Assembly (NCBI RefSeq): GCF_036014015.1
Contig: NZ_CP107905.1
Coordinates: 682,001-746,000 of the forward strand
DNA: 64,000 bases
Source: Streptomyces sp. NBC_00457
GTDB lineage: Bacteria > Actinomycetota > Actinomycetes > Streptomycetales > Streptomycetaceae
Direction of reading: 5' to 3'
Below are positions 7,657-16,920 of the stretch, one piece after another. The position numbers and the translations under genes were made by a program. Numbering within the stretch: the stretch's first letter is position 1; the number at the start of each line of letters is the position of its first letter. A model generated the notes under the pieces. That model was given only the letters and a program-made list of their open reading frames with translations, was not told the DNA's origin and made no database searches.

Positions 7657-8877
7657 TCACCTGACCCGGTGTCGCAGGCGTGCCGCCAGCGCGGCGACGT
7701 CGTCGTCCGCCGCGTCGGCGCGCAGGTGATCGAGGACCTCGTCCAGCAGGTGGGAGACGTCGAGATCGGGCTTCACATGAAGGCGGGCCAGCCGGGCGAG
7801 GGAGGTGTCGATGTCCTCGTCGCGGCGTTCGACGAGACCGTCGGTGAACATCAGCAGGGTGTCGTCGGGGGTGAGCGGCACGGTCGCCGATTCGTAGTCG
7901 GAGAAGCCGGTACCGAGGGGAGGCCCGACGGGTAGCTCGATCAGCTCGCCGGTGCCGTCCCGGTGGAAGACGGCGGGCGGCAGATGGCCCGCGCTGGAGA
8001 AGGCGACGGTCCCGCGCGCGGGGTCCAGGAGGGCCAGCAGACAGGTCGCGGGCCTGCGGTTGCCGTCCTCGGACATCGAGGTGTCCATCCGGCGCAGGAT
8101 CCGGTGCGGGGGCAGATCGGTGGAGGCGACGTAGCGCAGCATCGACCGGTAGGCGTTCATGTCGACGGCGGCGTCCAGGCCGTGGCCCATGACGTCGCCG
8201 ATGACGAGGAGGGTGCGGCCGTAGTGCAGCCGTACCGTCTCGTACCAGTCGCCGCCCACGAGAGCGCCGCTGCCGGCGGGGAGGTAGCGGGTGGCCATGT
8301 CCAGGTTCGGGTGCGGCTGGCTGGGGGCGAGGCGCAGGACCTCCTGCAGATCGAGGACGGTCTTGCGGGCCGCGTGGTGCTCGGCGGCGTGGTGGAGGTG
8401 AGCGGCGGCCAGGCGGGCGGCGTAGTGGGCCACGGCCGCCTCGTCGTCGGTGAAGACACGGTCAGCGCGGACGGCGAGGACCACTCCGAAGGCCCGGTCC
8501 CAGGCCAGGAGCGGCACGGACAGCGCGGCCAGCCGGTTGCCGCCCGCCCGGGTGAACGACGCGGTGAGGGGGCGGCCCTCGTCCAGGGCCCGGACCAGGA
8601 CCTCGCCGCGCGGGGTCCGGCGCAGGTCGTCCAGCAGATCGCGCCGGCCCGCCGCCGCCACGGGCCGCAGGGAACCCGGCGCGGCGTCCGGCTCCCGGTC
8701 CTGCGGGAACAGGTCGACGGCCACGGAGTCACAGAGCACCTCGGCGAGGAAGGCAGCCAGTTCGGCGCCCGTCCTGCGTTCGTCGAGAGTCGTGCCGATG
8801 GCGGCCACGGCCCGTTCTGCGAGCGCGAATCGATCGGCCGAGGCCGCTGCGGGTCGGACAGCCCGGTCGTCTTCCAC
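7657..8877 (-). CDS. GAF-SpoIIE/RsbU-type PP2C phosphatase
   Basis: About 406 aa. An N-terminal GAF sensor (roughly 20-170) is followed by a short linker (LDLQEVLRLAPSQPHPNLDMATRYLPA, typical of SpoIIE/RsbU proteins) and a PPM phosphatase domain with metal-binding VGGDWYE, GDVMGHGLDAA and TDGLVERR motifs. Such enzymes dephosphorylate anti-anti-sigma factors in partner-switching cascades. Start is uncertain: GTGs at 8901, 8880 and 8877 are in frame, and 8877 is best spaced from a GGAAAGGG site. No membrane segment. Divergent from the larger phosphatase at 9074, with about 200 bp of shared upstream DNA, which suggests coordinated stress or development signalling. Confidence 0.85.
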   Translation of the reverse strand: MEDDRAVRPAAASADRFALAERAVAAIGTTLDERRTGAELAAFLAEVLCDSVAVDLFPQDREPDAAPGSLRPVAAAGRRDLLDDLRRTPRGEVLVRALDEGRPLTASFTRAGGNRLAALSVPLLAWDRAFGVVLAVRADRVFTDDEAAVAHYAARLAAAHLHHAAEHHAARKTVLDLQEVLRLAPSQPHPNLDMATRYLPAGSGALVGGDWYETVRLHYGRTLLVIGDVMGHGLDAAVDMNAYRSMLRYVASTDLPPHRILRRMDTSMSEDGNRRPATCLLALLDPARGTVAFSSAGHLPPAVFHRDGTGELIELPVGPPLGTGFSDYESATVPLTPDDTLLMFTDGLVERRDEDIDTSLARLARLHVKPDLDVSHLLDEVLDHLRADAADDDVAALAARLRHRVR

Positions 8878-9073
8878 CACATCCCTTTCCGACGCATTCA
8901 CTCCAGTATCGGCAGATGTGTTCCAGCGGTGGCGCCGCAGCGCGCGCCGACCGGAGCGTGAACGACTCCCGGTCCGGAGCGATCGGTTCCCGCCGCCCAG
9001 GTGCGAACCGGGCGCGTCGTGGCGCATTCTTGCTGTGTCGCCCGAGTGGCGGCGCACGGACGAGGTAGGGCCG

Positions 9074-11569
9074 ATGACTCGGAGCGCCGAGGACACGTAC
9101 CGGATGCCCGGACGGCTCGCCGCGCTGCTGGCCGACGCCTCGACGGAGGCGGTCGACGCGGCCGGCGGTCGCGCCGGCGGGGTCTATCTGCGCTCCAGCA
9201 CGCCCGGGCTGCTGCGCCTGGCGGTGCTCTCCGGCCTGCCCGGACAGCTGTTCCGCCCGTGGTGGCGCATGCACGTCGACCGCCCGTTCCCCGTCGCCGA
9301 CGCCTATCGGCTCGGCGTGCAGGTGATCCTGCCGAACGCCACGGAGACGATGCGCCGCTACCCCCAGTTCGCGGCCGGGCTGCCGTTCCCGTTCGGCTCG
9401 CTGTACGTGCCCGTCGTGGCGGCGGCCGGATCCGCCGGCTCGTCAGGGGTGTACGGCGTCCTGACCGTCCTGCGCACCACCGCCCCGGACGCCACCGAAC
9501 TGCTTCCCGCCCGCGACCGCCTCACCCGGATCGCCGAGGAGCTGGGGGCGGACCTGCGGGGCCTGGAGGCCGGGGCCGTCCCGCCGGTCGTCTGGGACGG
9601 TGAGCCGCTGTGCGTACGGCCGCCGAGCGCGTCCCCGGCCACGGGCCGTACCGCCCGGTTCGCCTGGGACCCGACGACCGGGGCCGTGGAGACGGACGAG
9701 CGTCTGCACGCCCTGCTGCGCGAGTCGGACGCCGCCCCGTCCGTGCAGGACCTCGCCGACGCGGTGGCCGCACCGGCCGACGCGCCCCGCGTGCTGGCGG
9801 CGCTGCGGGAGACGGCCTCCGGCAGACCTCCGTCGCTGCCGCTGTACGTGCGGGCCGAGGACGGGGCGCTGCGGCTGATGGAGCTCTGGACGGCGTACGA
9901 CACACCGGCCGAGCACCCGGACCCGTACCGGGTGCGAGGCGTCGTACTGGATCCGGGCCCCGGCGCCGCGGCGGACACGGCCGCCGACCTCCTGCCGGAC
10001 GGCGTGTTCTGCCTGGACCGGCTCGGGCTGGTGGTGTACGTCAATCCGCGGGCCGAGCGGTTGCTGCGCCGGTCGCGGGAGGAACTGCTGGGCCGCTCCC
10101 TGTGGGAGGCCGTGCCCTGGATGAACCAGCCTGCCTGCGAGGACCATCTGCGCAGCGCCCTGCTGGCACCGGATCCGGTGCACTGCCACGTCCGACGCCC
10201 CGCGGACGACGGCGGGGAGTTCGAGGGCGACTGGCTCGCCCTGTCGGTGTATCCGGGCCCGGACCACCTGACCTGCACCCTCCAGCCGGCCGGGCGGATC
10301 ACGGACTCGCCGGCCGGGCGCGCCTCGGCGTCCGGCGACCCGTCCATGGCGCCGCTGTACCGGCCCATCGTCCTTGCCATCGCGCTGACGGAGGCGGTCA
10401 CCGCCCGCCAGGTGTCCGCGGTGGTGATGCGGGAGCTGCTGCCCGCGTTCGGTGGCCGCCGGCTCGCCATCTACCTGCTCCAGGAGCGGCACCTGTACCT
10501 GGCCTGGGAAACCGGCTTCCCGCCGGGGTTCCTGGCCCCGTTCGAGGGAGTGGCCCTGGACGCGCACCTGCCCGGTGTGGAGACGCTGACCTCGGGCCGG
10601 CCGCTGTTCTTCGACTCGATGCAGGATCTGGCCGCCACGTACCCGGACATCCCGCTCGACGCCACGGAAGGGGCCCGCGCCTTCCTGCCGTTGATCGCCT
10701 CCGGCCGCCCGGTCGGCTCCTGCATCCTCGGCTTCGACCGCCCCCGCAGCTTCAGCTCCGAGGAGCGGACGGTGCTCACCGCGCTCGCCGGGCTGATCGC
10801 GAACGCCATGGAGAAGGCCCAGCGCTACGAGAGCGAGGCGGCCCTCGCCCGCGGACTGCAGCAGGCCCTCCTCCCCCGGCGTCTGTCGGCGCATCCGCGG
10901 GTGGAGACGGCGGGGCGCTATCTGCCGGGGACGCAGGGCATGGAGGTGGGCGGCGACTGGTACGACGTCGTGGAGGCCGGGGACGGGCTCGCCCTGGTCA
11001 TCGGGGACGTCCAGGGACACGGGGTGCAGGCGGCGGCCACGATGGGGCAACTGCGCAGCGCCGTACGGGCGTTCGCGCTCGGCGGGCGTCCACCGGACGA
11101 GGTCATGAGCGGCACCAACCGGCTGCTGATCGACCTCGATCCGGGACAGTTCGCGAGCTGCTGCTACATCCGCCTGGACCCGGCGACCGGTGCCGTCCAA
11201 GCGGCTCGCGCGGGACATCCGCCGCCGCTGCTGCGTGACCCGGACGGCAGCACACACGTCCTGCATCTGCCCGGCGGTGTCGTGCTCGGCGTCGACCCGC
11301 ACGCCGACTACCCGGTCACGGACCTGCGGCTGGAACCGGGCGCCGTCCTCGCGCTCTACACGGACGGCCTGGTCGAGCGGCCCGGCGCCGACATCGACGT
11401 CGGCATCACGGAACTACGCGTGGCCCTCGCCAAGTCGGGCACGCCGGGCGGCCTGCCGCTGACGGGCATCGCCGACCGGCTCACCGCGCGGGCCCGGCAC
11501 GCCCGCGACCGCCCGGACGACATCGCGCTGCTGCTGGCCACGCGCCGGTCCGCACGCCCACGCCCGTGA
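9074..11569 (+). CDS. GAF-PAS-GAF-SpoIIE multidomain PP2C phosphatase
   Basis: 831 aa. Domains in order: GAF (about 12-162), a poorly defined linker (about 180-290), PAS (about 298-402, LPDGVFCLDRLGLVVYVNPRAERLL), second GAF (about 442-575), and PPM/SpoIIE phosphatase (about 602-829) with GGDWYDVV, GDVQGHGVQAA and YTDGLVERPG metal motifs. It is expected to sense a small ligand or redox signal through PAS/GAF and dephosphorylate an anti-anti-sigma partner. The ATG at 9074 follows a modest AGGG; another ATG at 9104 is possible. Soluble, with no histidine kinase-like ATPase domain, unlike the next gene. Confidence 0.85.
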   Translation: MTRSAEDTYRMPGRLAALLADASTEAVDAAGGRAGGVYLRSSTPGLLRLAVLSGLPGQLFRPWWRMHVDRPFPVADAYRLGVQVILPNATETMRRYPQFAAGLPFPFGSLYVPVVAAAGSAGSSGVYGVLTVLRTTAPDATELLPARDRLTRIAEELGADLRGLEAGAVPPVVWDGEPLCVRPPSASPATGRTARFAWDPTTGAVETDERLHALLRESDAAPSVQDLADAVAAPADAPRVLAALRETASGRPPSLPLYVRAEDGALRLMELWTAYDTPAEHPDPYRVRGVVLDPGPGAAADTAADLLPDGVFCLDRLGLVVYVNPRAERLLRRSREELLGRSLWEAVPWMNQPACEDHLRSALLAPDPVHCHVRRPADDGGEFEGDWLALSVYPGPDHLTCTLQPAGRITDSPAGRASASGDPSMAPLYRPIVLAIALTEAVTARQVSAVVMRELLPAFGGRRLAIYLLQERHLYLAWETGFPPGFLAPFEGVALDAHLPGVETLTSGRPLFFDSMQDLAATYPDIPLDATEGARAFLPLIASGRPVGSCILGFDRPRSFSSEERTVLTALAGLIANAMEKAQRYESEAALARGLQQALLPRRLSAHPRVETAGRYLPGTQGMEVGGDWYDVVEAGDGLALVIGDVQGHGVQAAATMGQLRSAVRAFALGGRPPDEVMSGTNRLLIDLDPGQFASCCYIRLDPATGAVQAARAGHPPPLLRDPDGSTHVLHLPGGVVLGVDPHADYPVTDLRLEPGAVLALYTDGLVERPGADIDVGITELRVALAKSGTPGGLPLTGIADRLTARARHARDRPDDIALLLATRRSARPRP

Positions 11570-11639
11570 CCGCGCGGCAGGGCTGTCACCCTGGGTGACG
11601 CCCCTCGCCTCATGAGGTCCCGCAGTGTAGACATGGCAC

Positions 11640-14381
11640 ATGGTCCGGCATGGGGGTCGATCCGAGGTGGGGACGACCCGTCGCCCCAGTGGTCCGCGCG
11701 TGCAGCGCGTGCCCGGCCCTGCCCGTGGGGCGAACCAGCGCCGCGGGCCGGCCGCGGCGTTGCGGTCGGCGCTGAGCGGGCGCAGCGTCGCCGGGCAGGT
11801 GTTCGTCCTGCAGGTCGTCATCGTGCTGCTGCTGGTCGTGGCCGCCGTGGTGGCGCTGGTGCTGCAGGTGCGGCACGACAGCACGATCGAGGCCCGCAAC
11901 CGCTCGGTCGCCGTCGCCGAGGCGTTCGCGAACGCGCCGGGCACCCGCGAGGCGCTGGACGACCCGGATCCCACGGCTGTGCTGCAGCCGCGGGCCGAGG
12001 CGGCCCGCGAGGCGACCGGGGTCGACTTCATCGTCGTCATGAACACCGACGGGACCCGCTACACCCATCCCTTCCCCGACCGCATCGGCAAGAAGTTCGT
12101 CGGCACCCTCCAGCCCGCGCTGGCCGGGGGCGTCGTGACCGAGCAGATCGACGGCACGATCGGCCCCCTGGTCCAGGCCGTGGTGCCGATCAAGGACGAC
12201 GACGGGAAGGTCGTCGGGCTGGTGTCGGCGGGCATCACGACGGAGAACGTGGGCGGGACCGCGAACGAGCAACTGCCGGTCCTGCTGGCCGCCGGGGCCG
12301 CGGGGCTCGCCCTCGCCACGGCGGGTACGGCGCTGGTCAGCAGACGGCTGCTGCGGCAGACCCACGGTCTGGGCCCGAACGAGATGACCCGGATGTACGA
12401 GCATCACGACGCGGTGCTGCACGCCGTGCGCGAGGGCGTGATGATCGTCGGCGACGAGGGGCGGCTGCTGCTCGCCAACGACGAGGCGCACCGGCTCCTC
12501 GACCTGCCCGAGAACGCCACGGGGCGGCAGGTGCGCGACCTCGGCCTCACCCCCGACACCGCCGACCTGCTGGCCTCCGGCCGGATGGCCACCGACGAGG
12601 TGCACCGGGTCGGGGACCGGCTGCTCGCGGTCAACCAGCGGCCCACCGACCTGCAGGGGGCACCGGCCGGCAGCGTGGCCACACTCCGCGACTCGACCGA
12701 GCTGCGGGCCCTGTCCGGCCGGGCCGAGACAGCACGCGAACGGCTCAACATGCTGTACGACGCCGGGGTGGAGATCGGTACCAGCCTGGACGTGGCCCGT
12801 ACCGCCGAGGAACTGGCGGAGCTGGCGGTACCGCGGTTCGCGGACTTCACCACCGTGGACCTGTTCGAGGCGGTGCTGAGCGGCGGGCAGCCGGACCTGG
12901 GCGCCGATGTGCGCCGTACGGCGGTCAGCGGGATCCGCAAGGACGCTCCGCTCTACCCGCTGGGCCAGCAGATCCGGCTGGTGGCCTCGTCGCCCCAGGC
13001 CCGTGCCGTGCGCTCCGGCCAGGCCGTCCTCGAACCGCAGCTGAGCGAGGCGCCGGGCTGGCGGGCCCAGGACCTGGAGCGGTCCGCGCAGGTCGTGGAG
13101 TACGGCATCCACTCGCTGATCGCGGTGCCGCTGCGCGCGGGCTCCCTGGTGCTGGGTGTGGTCACCTTCTGGCGTTCCGAGAAGCCGGAGCCCTTCGACG
13201 CGGACGAACTCGCCCTCGCCGAGGAGCTGGTGGCGCGGGCGGCCGTGTCCATCGACAACGCCCGCCGCTATACGCGCGAGCACAGCATGGCGGTGACGCT
13301 GCAACGCAGTCTGCTGCCCCGCAATCTGCCCGAGCAGAACGCCCTGGAGATCGCCTACCGGTATCTGCCCGCCCAGGCGGGCGTGGGCGGGGACTGGTTC
13401 GACGTGCTGCCGCTGTCCGGCGCCCGGGTCGCCCTCGTCGTGGGCGATGTGGTCGGCCATGGACTGCATGCCGCGGCCACCATGGGGCGGCTGCGCACGG
13501 CCGTGCACAACTTCTCCGCACTGGACCTGCCGCCCGACGAACTCCTGTCCCTGCTGGACGAGTTGGTCGGCCGCATCGACCAGGACGAGACGGTGGAGGG
13601 CGGCAGCGCTCCGGTCACCGGCGCGACCTGTCTGTACGCGATCTACGACCCGGTCTCCCGCACCTGCACCGTCGCCCGCGCCGGGCACCCCCCGCCGGCT
13701 CTCATCCACCCGGACGGCAGCGTCGAGTTCGCCGACGTCCCGGCCGGTCCCCCGCTGGGCCTCGGCGGTCTGCCGTTCGAGACGGTCGACCTCGAACTGG
13801 CCGAGGGCAGCCGGCTCGTCCTGTACACGGACGGTCTCGTCGAGGACCGGGAGCGGGACATCGACGTCGGTCTGGAGCTGTTGCGTTCCGCGCTGGAGCA
13901 GGCCGACGACTCGCCCGAGGACACCTGCCGGGTCGTCCTCGACTCCCGGCTCACGGCCCGGTCGAGCGACGACATCGCCCTGATCGTGGCGCGCACCCGG
14001 GCGCTGGACGCCGACCGGGTCGCCGAGTGGCAGGTGCCGTCCGACCCGGCGGCCGTCGCGGACGTACGGGCCGAGGTCACACGCCGGTTGGCGCACTGGG
14101 GGCTGGACGAGCTGACGTTCGCCACGGAGCTGATCCTGAGCGAGCTGGTGACCAACGCGATCCGGTACGGCGGCGACCCCATCCACGTCAGGATGCTGCG
14201 CGACCGCACCCTGATCTGCGAGGTCTTCGACAGCAGCAGCACCTCTCCGCATCTGCGCTATGCCGCGATGACGGACGAGGGCGGGCGGGGCCTGTTCCTC
14301 GTCGCCCAGCTCGCCGAGCGCTGGGGTACGCGCTACACGCCCGAGGGCAAGGTCATCTGGGCGGAACAGCCACTGCCGTGA
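11640..14381 (+). CDS. Membrane sensor phosphatase: Cache-PAS-GAF-SpoIIE-HATPase
   Basis: 913 aa. A Pro/Arg-rich start, membrane helix about 50-77, an extracytoplasmic Cache-like sensor about 80-205 (VDFIVVMNTDGTRYTHP), second helix about 211-233, PAS about 255-360, GAF about 370-540, PPM phosphatase about 546-783 (VGGDWFDV, GDVVGHGLHAA, YTDGLVED), then a C-terminal RsbW-like HATPase about 800-910 (ELVTNAIRYGG, DEGGRGLFLV). It joins phosphatase and anti-sigma-kinase modules in one polypeptide, as seen in many Streptomyces regulators, so it could set both arms of a partner switch. The Cache domain suggests an external small-molecule signal. Starts 70 nt after the preceding phosphatase; cotranscription is possible. 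Confidence 0.85.
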   Translation: MVRHGGRSEVGTTRRPSGPRVQRVPGPARGANQRRGPAAALRSALSGRSVAGQVFVLQVVIVLLLVVAAVVALVLQVRHDSTIEARNRSVAVAEAFANAPGTREALDDPDPTAVLQPRAEAAREATGVDFIVVMNTDGTRYTHPFPDRIGKKFVGTLQPALAGGVVTEQIDGTIGPLVQAVVPIKDDDGKVVGLVSAGITTENVGGTANEQLPVLLAAGAAGLALATAGTALVSRRLLRQTHGLGPNEMTRMYEHHDAVLHAVREGVMIVGDEGRLLLANDEAHRLLDLPENATGRQVRDLGLTPDTADLLASGRMATDEVHRVGDRLLAVNQRPTDLQGAPAGSVATLRDSTELRALSGRAETARERLNMLYDAGVEIGTSLDVARTAEELAELAVPRFADFTTVDLFEAVLSGGQPDLGADVRRTAVSGIRKDAPLYPLGQQIRLVASSPQARAVRSGQAVLEPQLSEAPGWRAQDLERSAQVVEYGIHSLIAVPLRAGSLVLGVVTFWRSEKPEPFDADELALAEELVARAAVSIDNARRYTREHSMAVTLQRSLLPRNLPEQNALEIAYRYLPAQAGVGGDWFDVLPLSGARVALVVGDVVGHGLHAAATMGRLRTAVHNFSALDLPPDELLSLLDELVGRIDQDETVEGGSAPVTGATCLYAIYDPVSRTCTVARAGHPPPALIHPDGSVEFADVPAGPPLGLGGLPFETVDLELAEGSRLVLYTDGLVEDRERDIDVGLELLRSALEQADDSPEDTCRVVLDSRLTARSSDDIALIVARTRALDADRVAEWQVPSDPAAVADVRAEVTRRLAHWGLDELTFATELILSELVTNAIRYGGDPIHVRMLRDRTLICEVFDSSSTSPHLRYAAMTDEGGRGLFLVAQLAERWGTRYTPEGKVIWAEQPLP

Positions 14382-14479
14382 CTCCTGGCGGGCGGCGCTG
14401 AGGCCCGCCTGCTTGTTCGTCCCCCGCTTGTTCATCCCTACGAAGTTGTGCCGCGACGGGTGTCCAATGCCTCCAACCT

Positions 14480-14502
14480 CTGATAGGAAACCTTCCTATC
14501 AG
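14480..14502 (+). promoter_or_regulatory. Perfect inverted repeat operator upstream of chitosanase
   Basis: CTGATAGGAA (14480-14489) and TTCCTATCAG (14493-14502) are exact complements separated by ACC. It lies 48 bp upstream of the chitosanase start. The AGGAA..TTCCT core resembles the palindromes recognised by the ROK-family chitosanase repressor CsnR in Streptomyces, so chitosan-oligosaccharide-relieved repression is likely. The regulator gene is not adjacent. Confidence 0.7.
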
Positions 14503-14550
14503 TGCCACGTACCTCCAATCCCCCACCCCCCACCATCACTTGGAGCACCC

Positions 14551-15357
14551 GTGAGGCACCCCACTCGCCGCACCCTGCTCGCCGTGATCGGCGTGTCGGC
14601 CACCGCGATCCCCCTGCTCAACGCCCCGTACGCCGGCGCCGTGCGCGCGCCCGGACTCGACGACCCGGCGAAGAAGGAGATCGCCATGAAGCTCGTGTCG
14701 AGCGCGGAGAACTCCTCGCTCGACTGGAAGGCGCAGTACCAGTACATCGAGGACATCGGTGACGGCCGCGGCTACACCGCCGGGATCGTCGGCTTCTGCT
14801 CCGGCACCGGCGACATGCTCGACCTGGTGGAGCTCTACGCCGACCGCAAGCCCGGCAACGTGCTGGCCCGGTACCTGCCCGCACTGCGCGAGGTCAACGG
14901 CTCCGACTCGCACGAGGGCCTCGACCCGGACTACCCCCGGGACTGGCGCCGGGCCGCACAGGACAGCGCTTTCCAGCAGGCGCAGAACGACGAACGCGAC
15001 CGGGTGTACTTCAACCCGGCCGTACGGCAGGGCAAGGCGGACGGGCTGCGCGTGCTCGGTCAGTTCGCGTACTACGACGCCCTGGTCATGCACGGCAACG
15101 GCTCAGACAGCGCCAGTTTCGGGAGCATCCGCAACCGAGCCCTGCGGAGCGCACGGCCGCCGGCGCAGGGCGGCGACGAGGTGACGTACCTGGACGCCTT
15201 CCTCGACGCCCGGGTGTGGGCGATGAAGCAGGAGGAGGCGCACAGCGACACCAGCCGGGTCGACACGGCCCAGCGGGTCTTCCTGCGCGAGGGCAACCTG
15301 GACCTCGACCCGCCGCTGAACTGGAAGGTCTACGGGGACAGTTACCACATCGACTGA
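14551..15357 (+). CDS. csn: Chitosanase, glycoside hydrolase family 46
   Basis: Endo-hydrolysis of beta-1,4 linkages in chitosan. 268 aa from GTG 14551 (GGAG 6 nt upstream). The leader has TRRTLLAVIGVSATAIPLL, a twin-arginine-like signal; the mature domain follows about residue 32. GH46 hallmarks are present: catalytic acid E53 in SSAENSSLDWK and catalytic base D71 in EDIGDGRGYT, with the 18-residue spacing of the Streptomyces N174 enzyme, and GFCSGTGDM directly after. Secreted, monocistronic, with the operator at 14480 in front and a hairpin at 15371-15398 behind. Length and domain are complete. Confidence 0.92.
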   Translation: MRHPTRRTLLAVIGVSATAIPLLNAPYAGAVRAPGLDDPAKKEIAMKLVSSAENSSLDWKAQYQYIEDIGDGRGYTAGIVGFCSGTGDMLDLVELYADRKPGNVLARYLPALREVNGSDSHEGLDPDYPRDWRRAAQDSAFQQAQNDERDRVYFNPAVRQGKADGLRVLGQFAYYDALVMHGNGSDSASFGSIRNRALRSARPPAQGGDEVTYLDAFLDARVWAMKQEEAHSDTSRVDTAQRVFLREGNLDLDPPLNWKVYGDSYHID

Positions 15358-15370
15358 GCCCGCCGTCACG

Positions 15371-15398
15371 GCTGCCGCACCGCACCTGGTGCGGCAGC
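15371..15398 (+). terminator. Hairpin downstream of chitosanase
   Basis: 11-bp perfect arms 15371-15381 (GCTGCCGCACC) and 15388-15398 with a 6-nt loop, 14 nt past the chitosanase stop. Confidence 0.75.
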
Positions 15399-15427
15399 CC
15401 ACTGGGGGCGCCGCGAGGCCCGTACCT

Positions 15428-15448
15428 CTCATAACGTAGCCTTATGAG
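15428..15448. repeat. AT-containing inverted repeat upstream of fprA
   Basis: CTCATAA (15428-15434) and TTATGAG (15442-15448) are exact complements with a 7-nt spacer. It is placed about 100 bp upstream of fprA, so it could be an additional operator; nothing further can be said. Confidence 0.35.
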
Positions 15449-15485
15449 CTCATAGACCGGACCCGCGTACCGACTTAGGGTTACC

Positions 15486-15504
15486 TTAGTTTAGGCTTCC
15501 CGTT
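15486..15504 (+). promoter_or_regulatory. Iron-box-like (DmdR/IdeR) site before fprA
   Basis: The 19-bp stretch beginning TTAGTTTAGGCT matches 13 of 19 positions of the actinobacterial iron box consensus TTAGGTTAGGCTAACCTAA, with the whole left half nearly intact. It lies 37 bp upstream of the fprA ATG. Suggests iron-dependent repression by DmdR1; the right half is degenerate. Confidence 0.5.
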
Positions 15505-15540
15505 CGAGATCGTCTGTCGCCGCTCGAAGGGAACCTGATC

Positions 15541-16905
15541 ATGCCCCGCCCCCTGCGGGTAGCCATCGTCGGAGCCGGCCCCGCCGGTATCTACGCCGCC
15601 GACGCGTTGCTCAAGTCCGACGTGGCCGCCGAACCCGGTGTGTCCATCGACCTCTTCGAGCGCATGCCGGCCCCGTTCGGGCTGATCCGGTACGGCGTCG
15701 CCCCCGACCACCCCAGGATCAAGGGCATCATCACCGCCCTCCACCAGGTGCTGGACAAGCCGCAGATCCGTCTGTTCGGCAACGTGGACTACCCGACCGA
15801 CATCAGCCTGGACGACCTGCGCGCGTTCTACGACGCGGTGATCTTCTCCACCGGCGCCACGGCCGACCGCGACCTGTCGATCCCCGGCGTCGAACTCGAC
15901 GGCTCGTACGGCGCCGCGGACTTCGTCTCCTGGTACGACGGCCACCCGGACGTGCCGCGCACCTGGCCGCTCACCGCCAGGAAGGTCGCCGTCCTCGGCG
16001 TCGGCAACGTGGCGCTCGACGTGGCGCGCATCCTGGCCAAGACCGCGGACGAACTGCTGCCCACGGAGATACCGCCGAACGTCTTCGACGGCCTGAAGGC
16101 CAACGAGGCCGTGGAGATCCATGTGTTCGGCCGCCGTGGCCCGGCGCAGGCGAAGTTCTCCCCGATGGAACTGCGCGAGCTGGACCACTCCCCCACCATC
16201 GAAGTCATCGTCGACCCCGAGGACATCGACTACGACGAGGGCTCGATCGAGACCCGGCGCGGCAACAAGCAGGCCGACATGGTCGCCAAGACCCTGGAGA
16301 ACTGGGCCATCCGCGACGTCGGCGACCGGCCGCACAAGCTGTTCCTGCACTTCTTCGAGTCGCCTACCGAGATCCTCGGCGAGGACGGCAAGGTCGTCGG
16401 CCTGCGCACCGAGCGCACCGCCCTCGACGGCACCGGCAACGTCAAGGGCACCGGCGAGTTCAAGGACTGGGACGTCACGGCGGTCTACCGCGCCGTCGGC
16501 TATCTCTCCGACAAGCTCCCCAAGCTGCCCTGGGACCTCGACTCGGGCACGGTCCCCGACGAGGGCGGCCGGGTCATCCAGGAGAGCGGTGAGCACCTGC
16601 AGTCGACGTATGTCACCGGCTGGATCCGGCGCGGTCCCGTGGGTCTGATCGGCCACACCAAGGGCGACGCCAACGAGACGGTGTCCAACCTCCTGGCCGA
16701 CCACGCGGGCGGCCGTCTGCACACACCGGCTTCGCCCGAGCCGGACGCCGTGGACGCGTTCCTCGCCGAGCGGAACGTCCGGTTCACCACCTGGGACGGC
16801 TGGTACAAGCTGGACGCCGCCGAGAAGGCGCTGGGCGAGCCGCAGGGCCGCGAGCGCGTGAAGCTCGTCGAGCGTGAGGACATGCTGAAGGCGAGCGGCG
16901 CGTAA
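15541..16905 (+). CDS. fprA: FprA-type ferredoxin-NADP+ reductase
   Basis: 454 aa adrenodoxin-reductase-like flavoenzyme that passes electrons from NADPH to ferredoxin for P450s and Fe-S enzymes. N-terminal FAD dinucleotide fold RVAIVGAGPAGIYAADAL (about 6-23), MPAPFGLIRYGVAPDHPRIK typical of FprA, the NADP-binding loop VLGVGNVALDVARIL (about 151-165), FGRRGPAQAKFSPMELRELD, and a C-terminal WIRRGPVGLIGHTKGDA motif. Complete relative to mycobacterial FprA (about 456 aa). ATG 15541 follows GAAGGGAA. Monocistronic, with an iron-box-like element upstream, which fits induction in low iron, and a strong shared terminator downstream. Confidence 0.93.
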   Translation: MPRPLRVAIVGAGPAGIYAADALLKSDVAAEPGVSIDLFERMPAPFGLIRYGVAPDHPRIKGIITALHQVLDKPQIRLFGNVDYPTDISLDDLRAFYDAVIFSTGATADRDLSIPGVELDGSYGAADFVSWYDGHPDVPRTWPLTARKVAVLGVGNVALDVARILAKTADELLPTEIPPNVFDGLKANEAVEIHVFGRRGPAQAKFSPMELRELDHSPTIEVIVDPEDIDYDEGSIETRRGNKQADMVAKTLENWAIRDVGDRPHKLFLHFFESPTEILGEDGKVVGLRTERTALDGTGNVKGTGEFKDWDVTAVYRAVGYLSDKLPKLPWDLDSGTVPDEGGRVIQESGEHLQSTYVTGWIRRGPVGLIGHTKGDANETVSNLLADHAGGRLHTPASPEPDAVDAFLAERNVRFTTWDGWYKLDAAEKALGEPQGRERVKLVEREDMLKASGA

Positions 16906-16920
16906 GGGAGCGACTGATCG

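Noticed and set aside
7505..7660. 52-codon extension of the CstB-like protein
   Set aside because: It would place both operator palindromes inside the coding region; GTG 7504 has a strong ribosome site.
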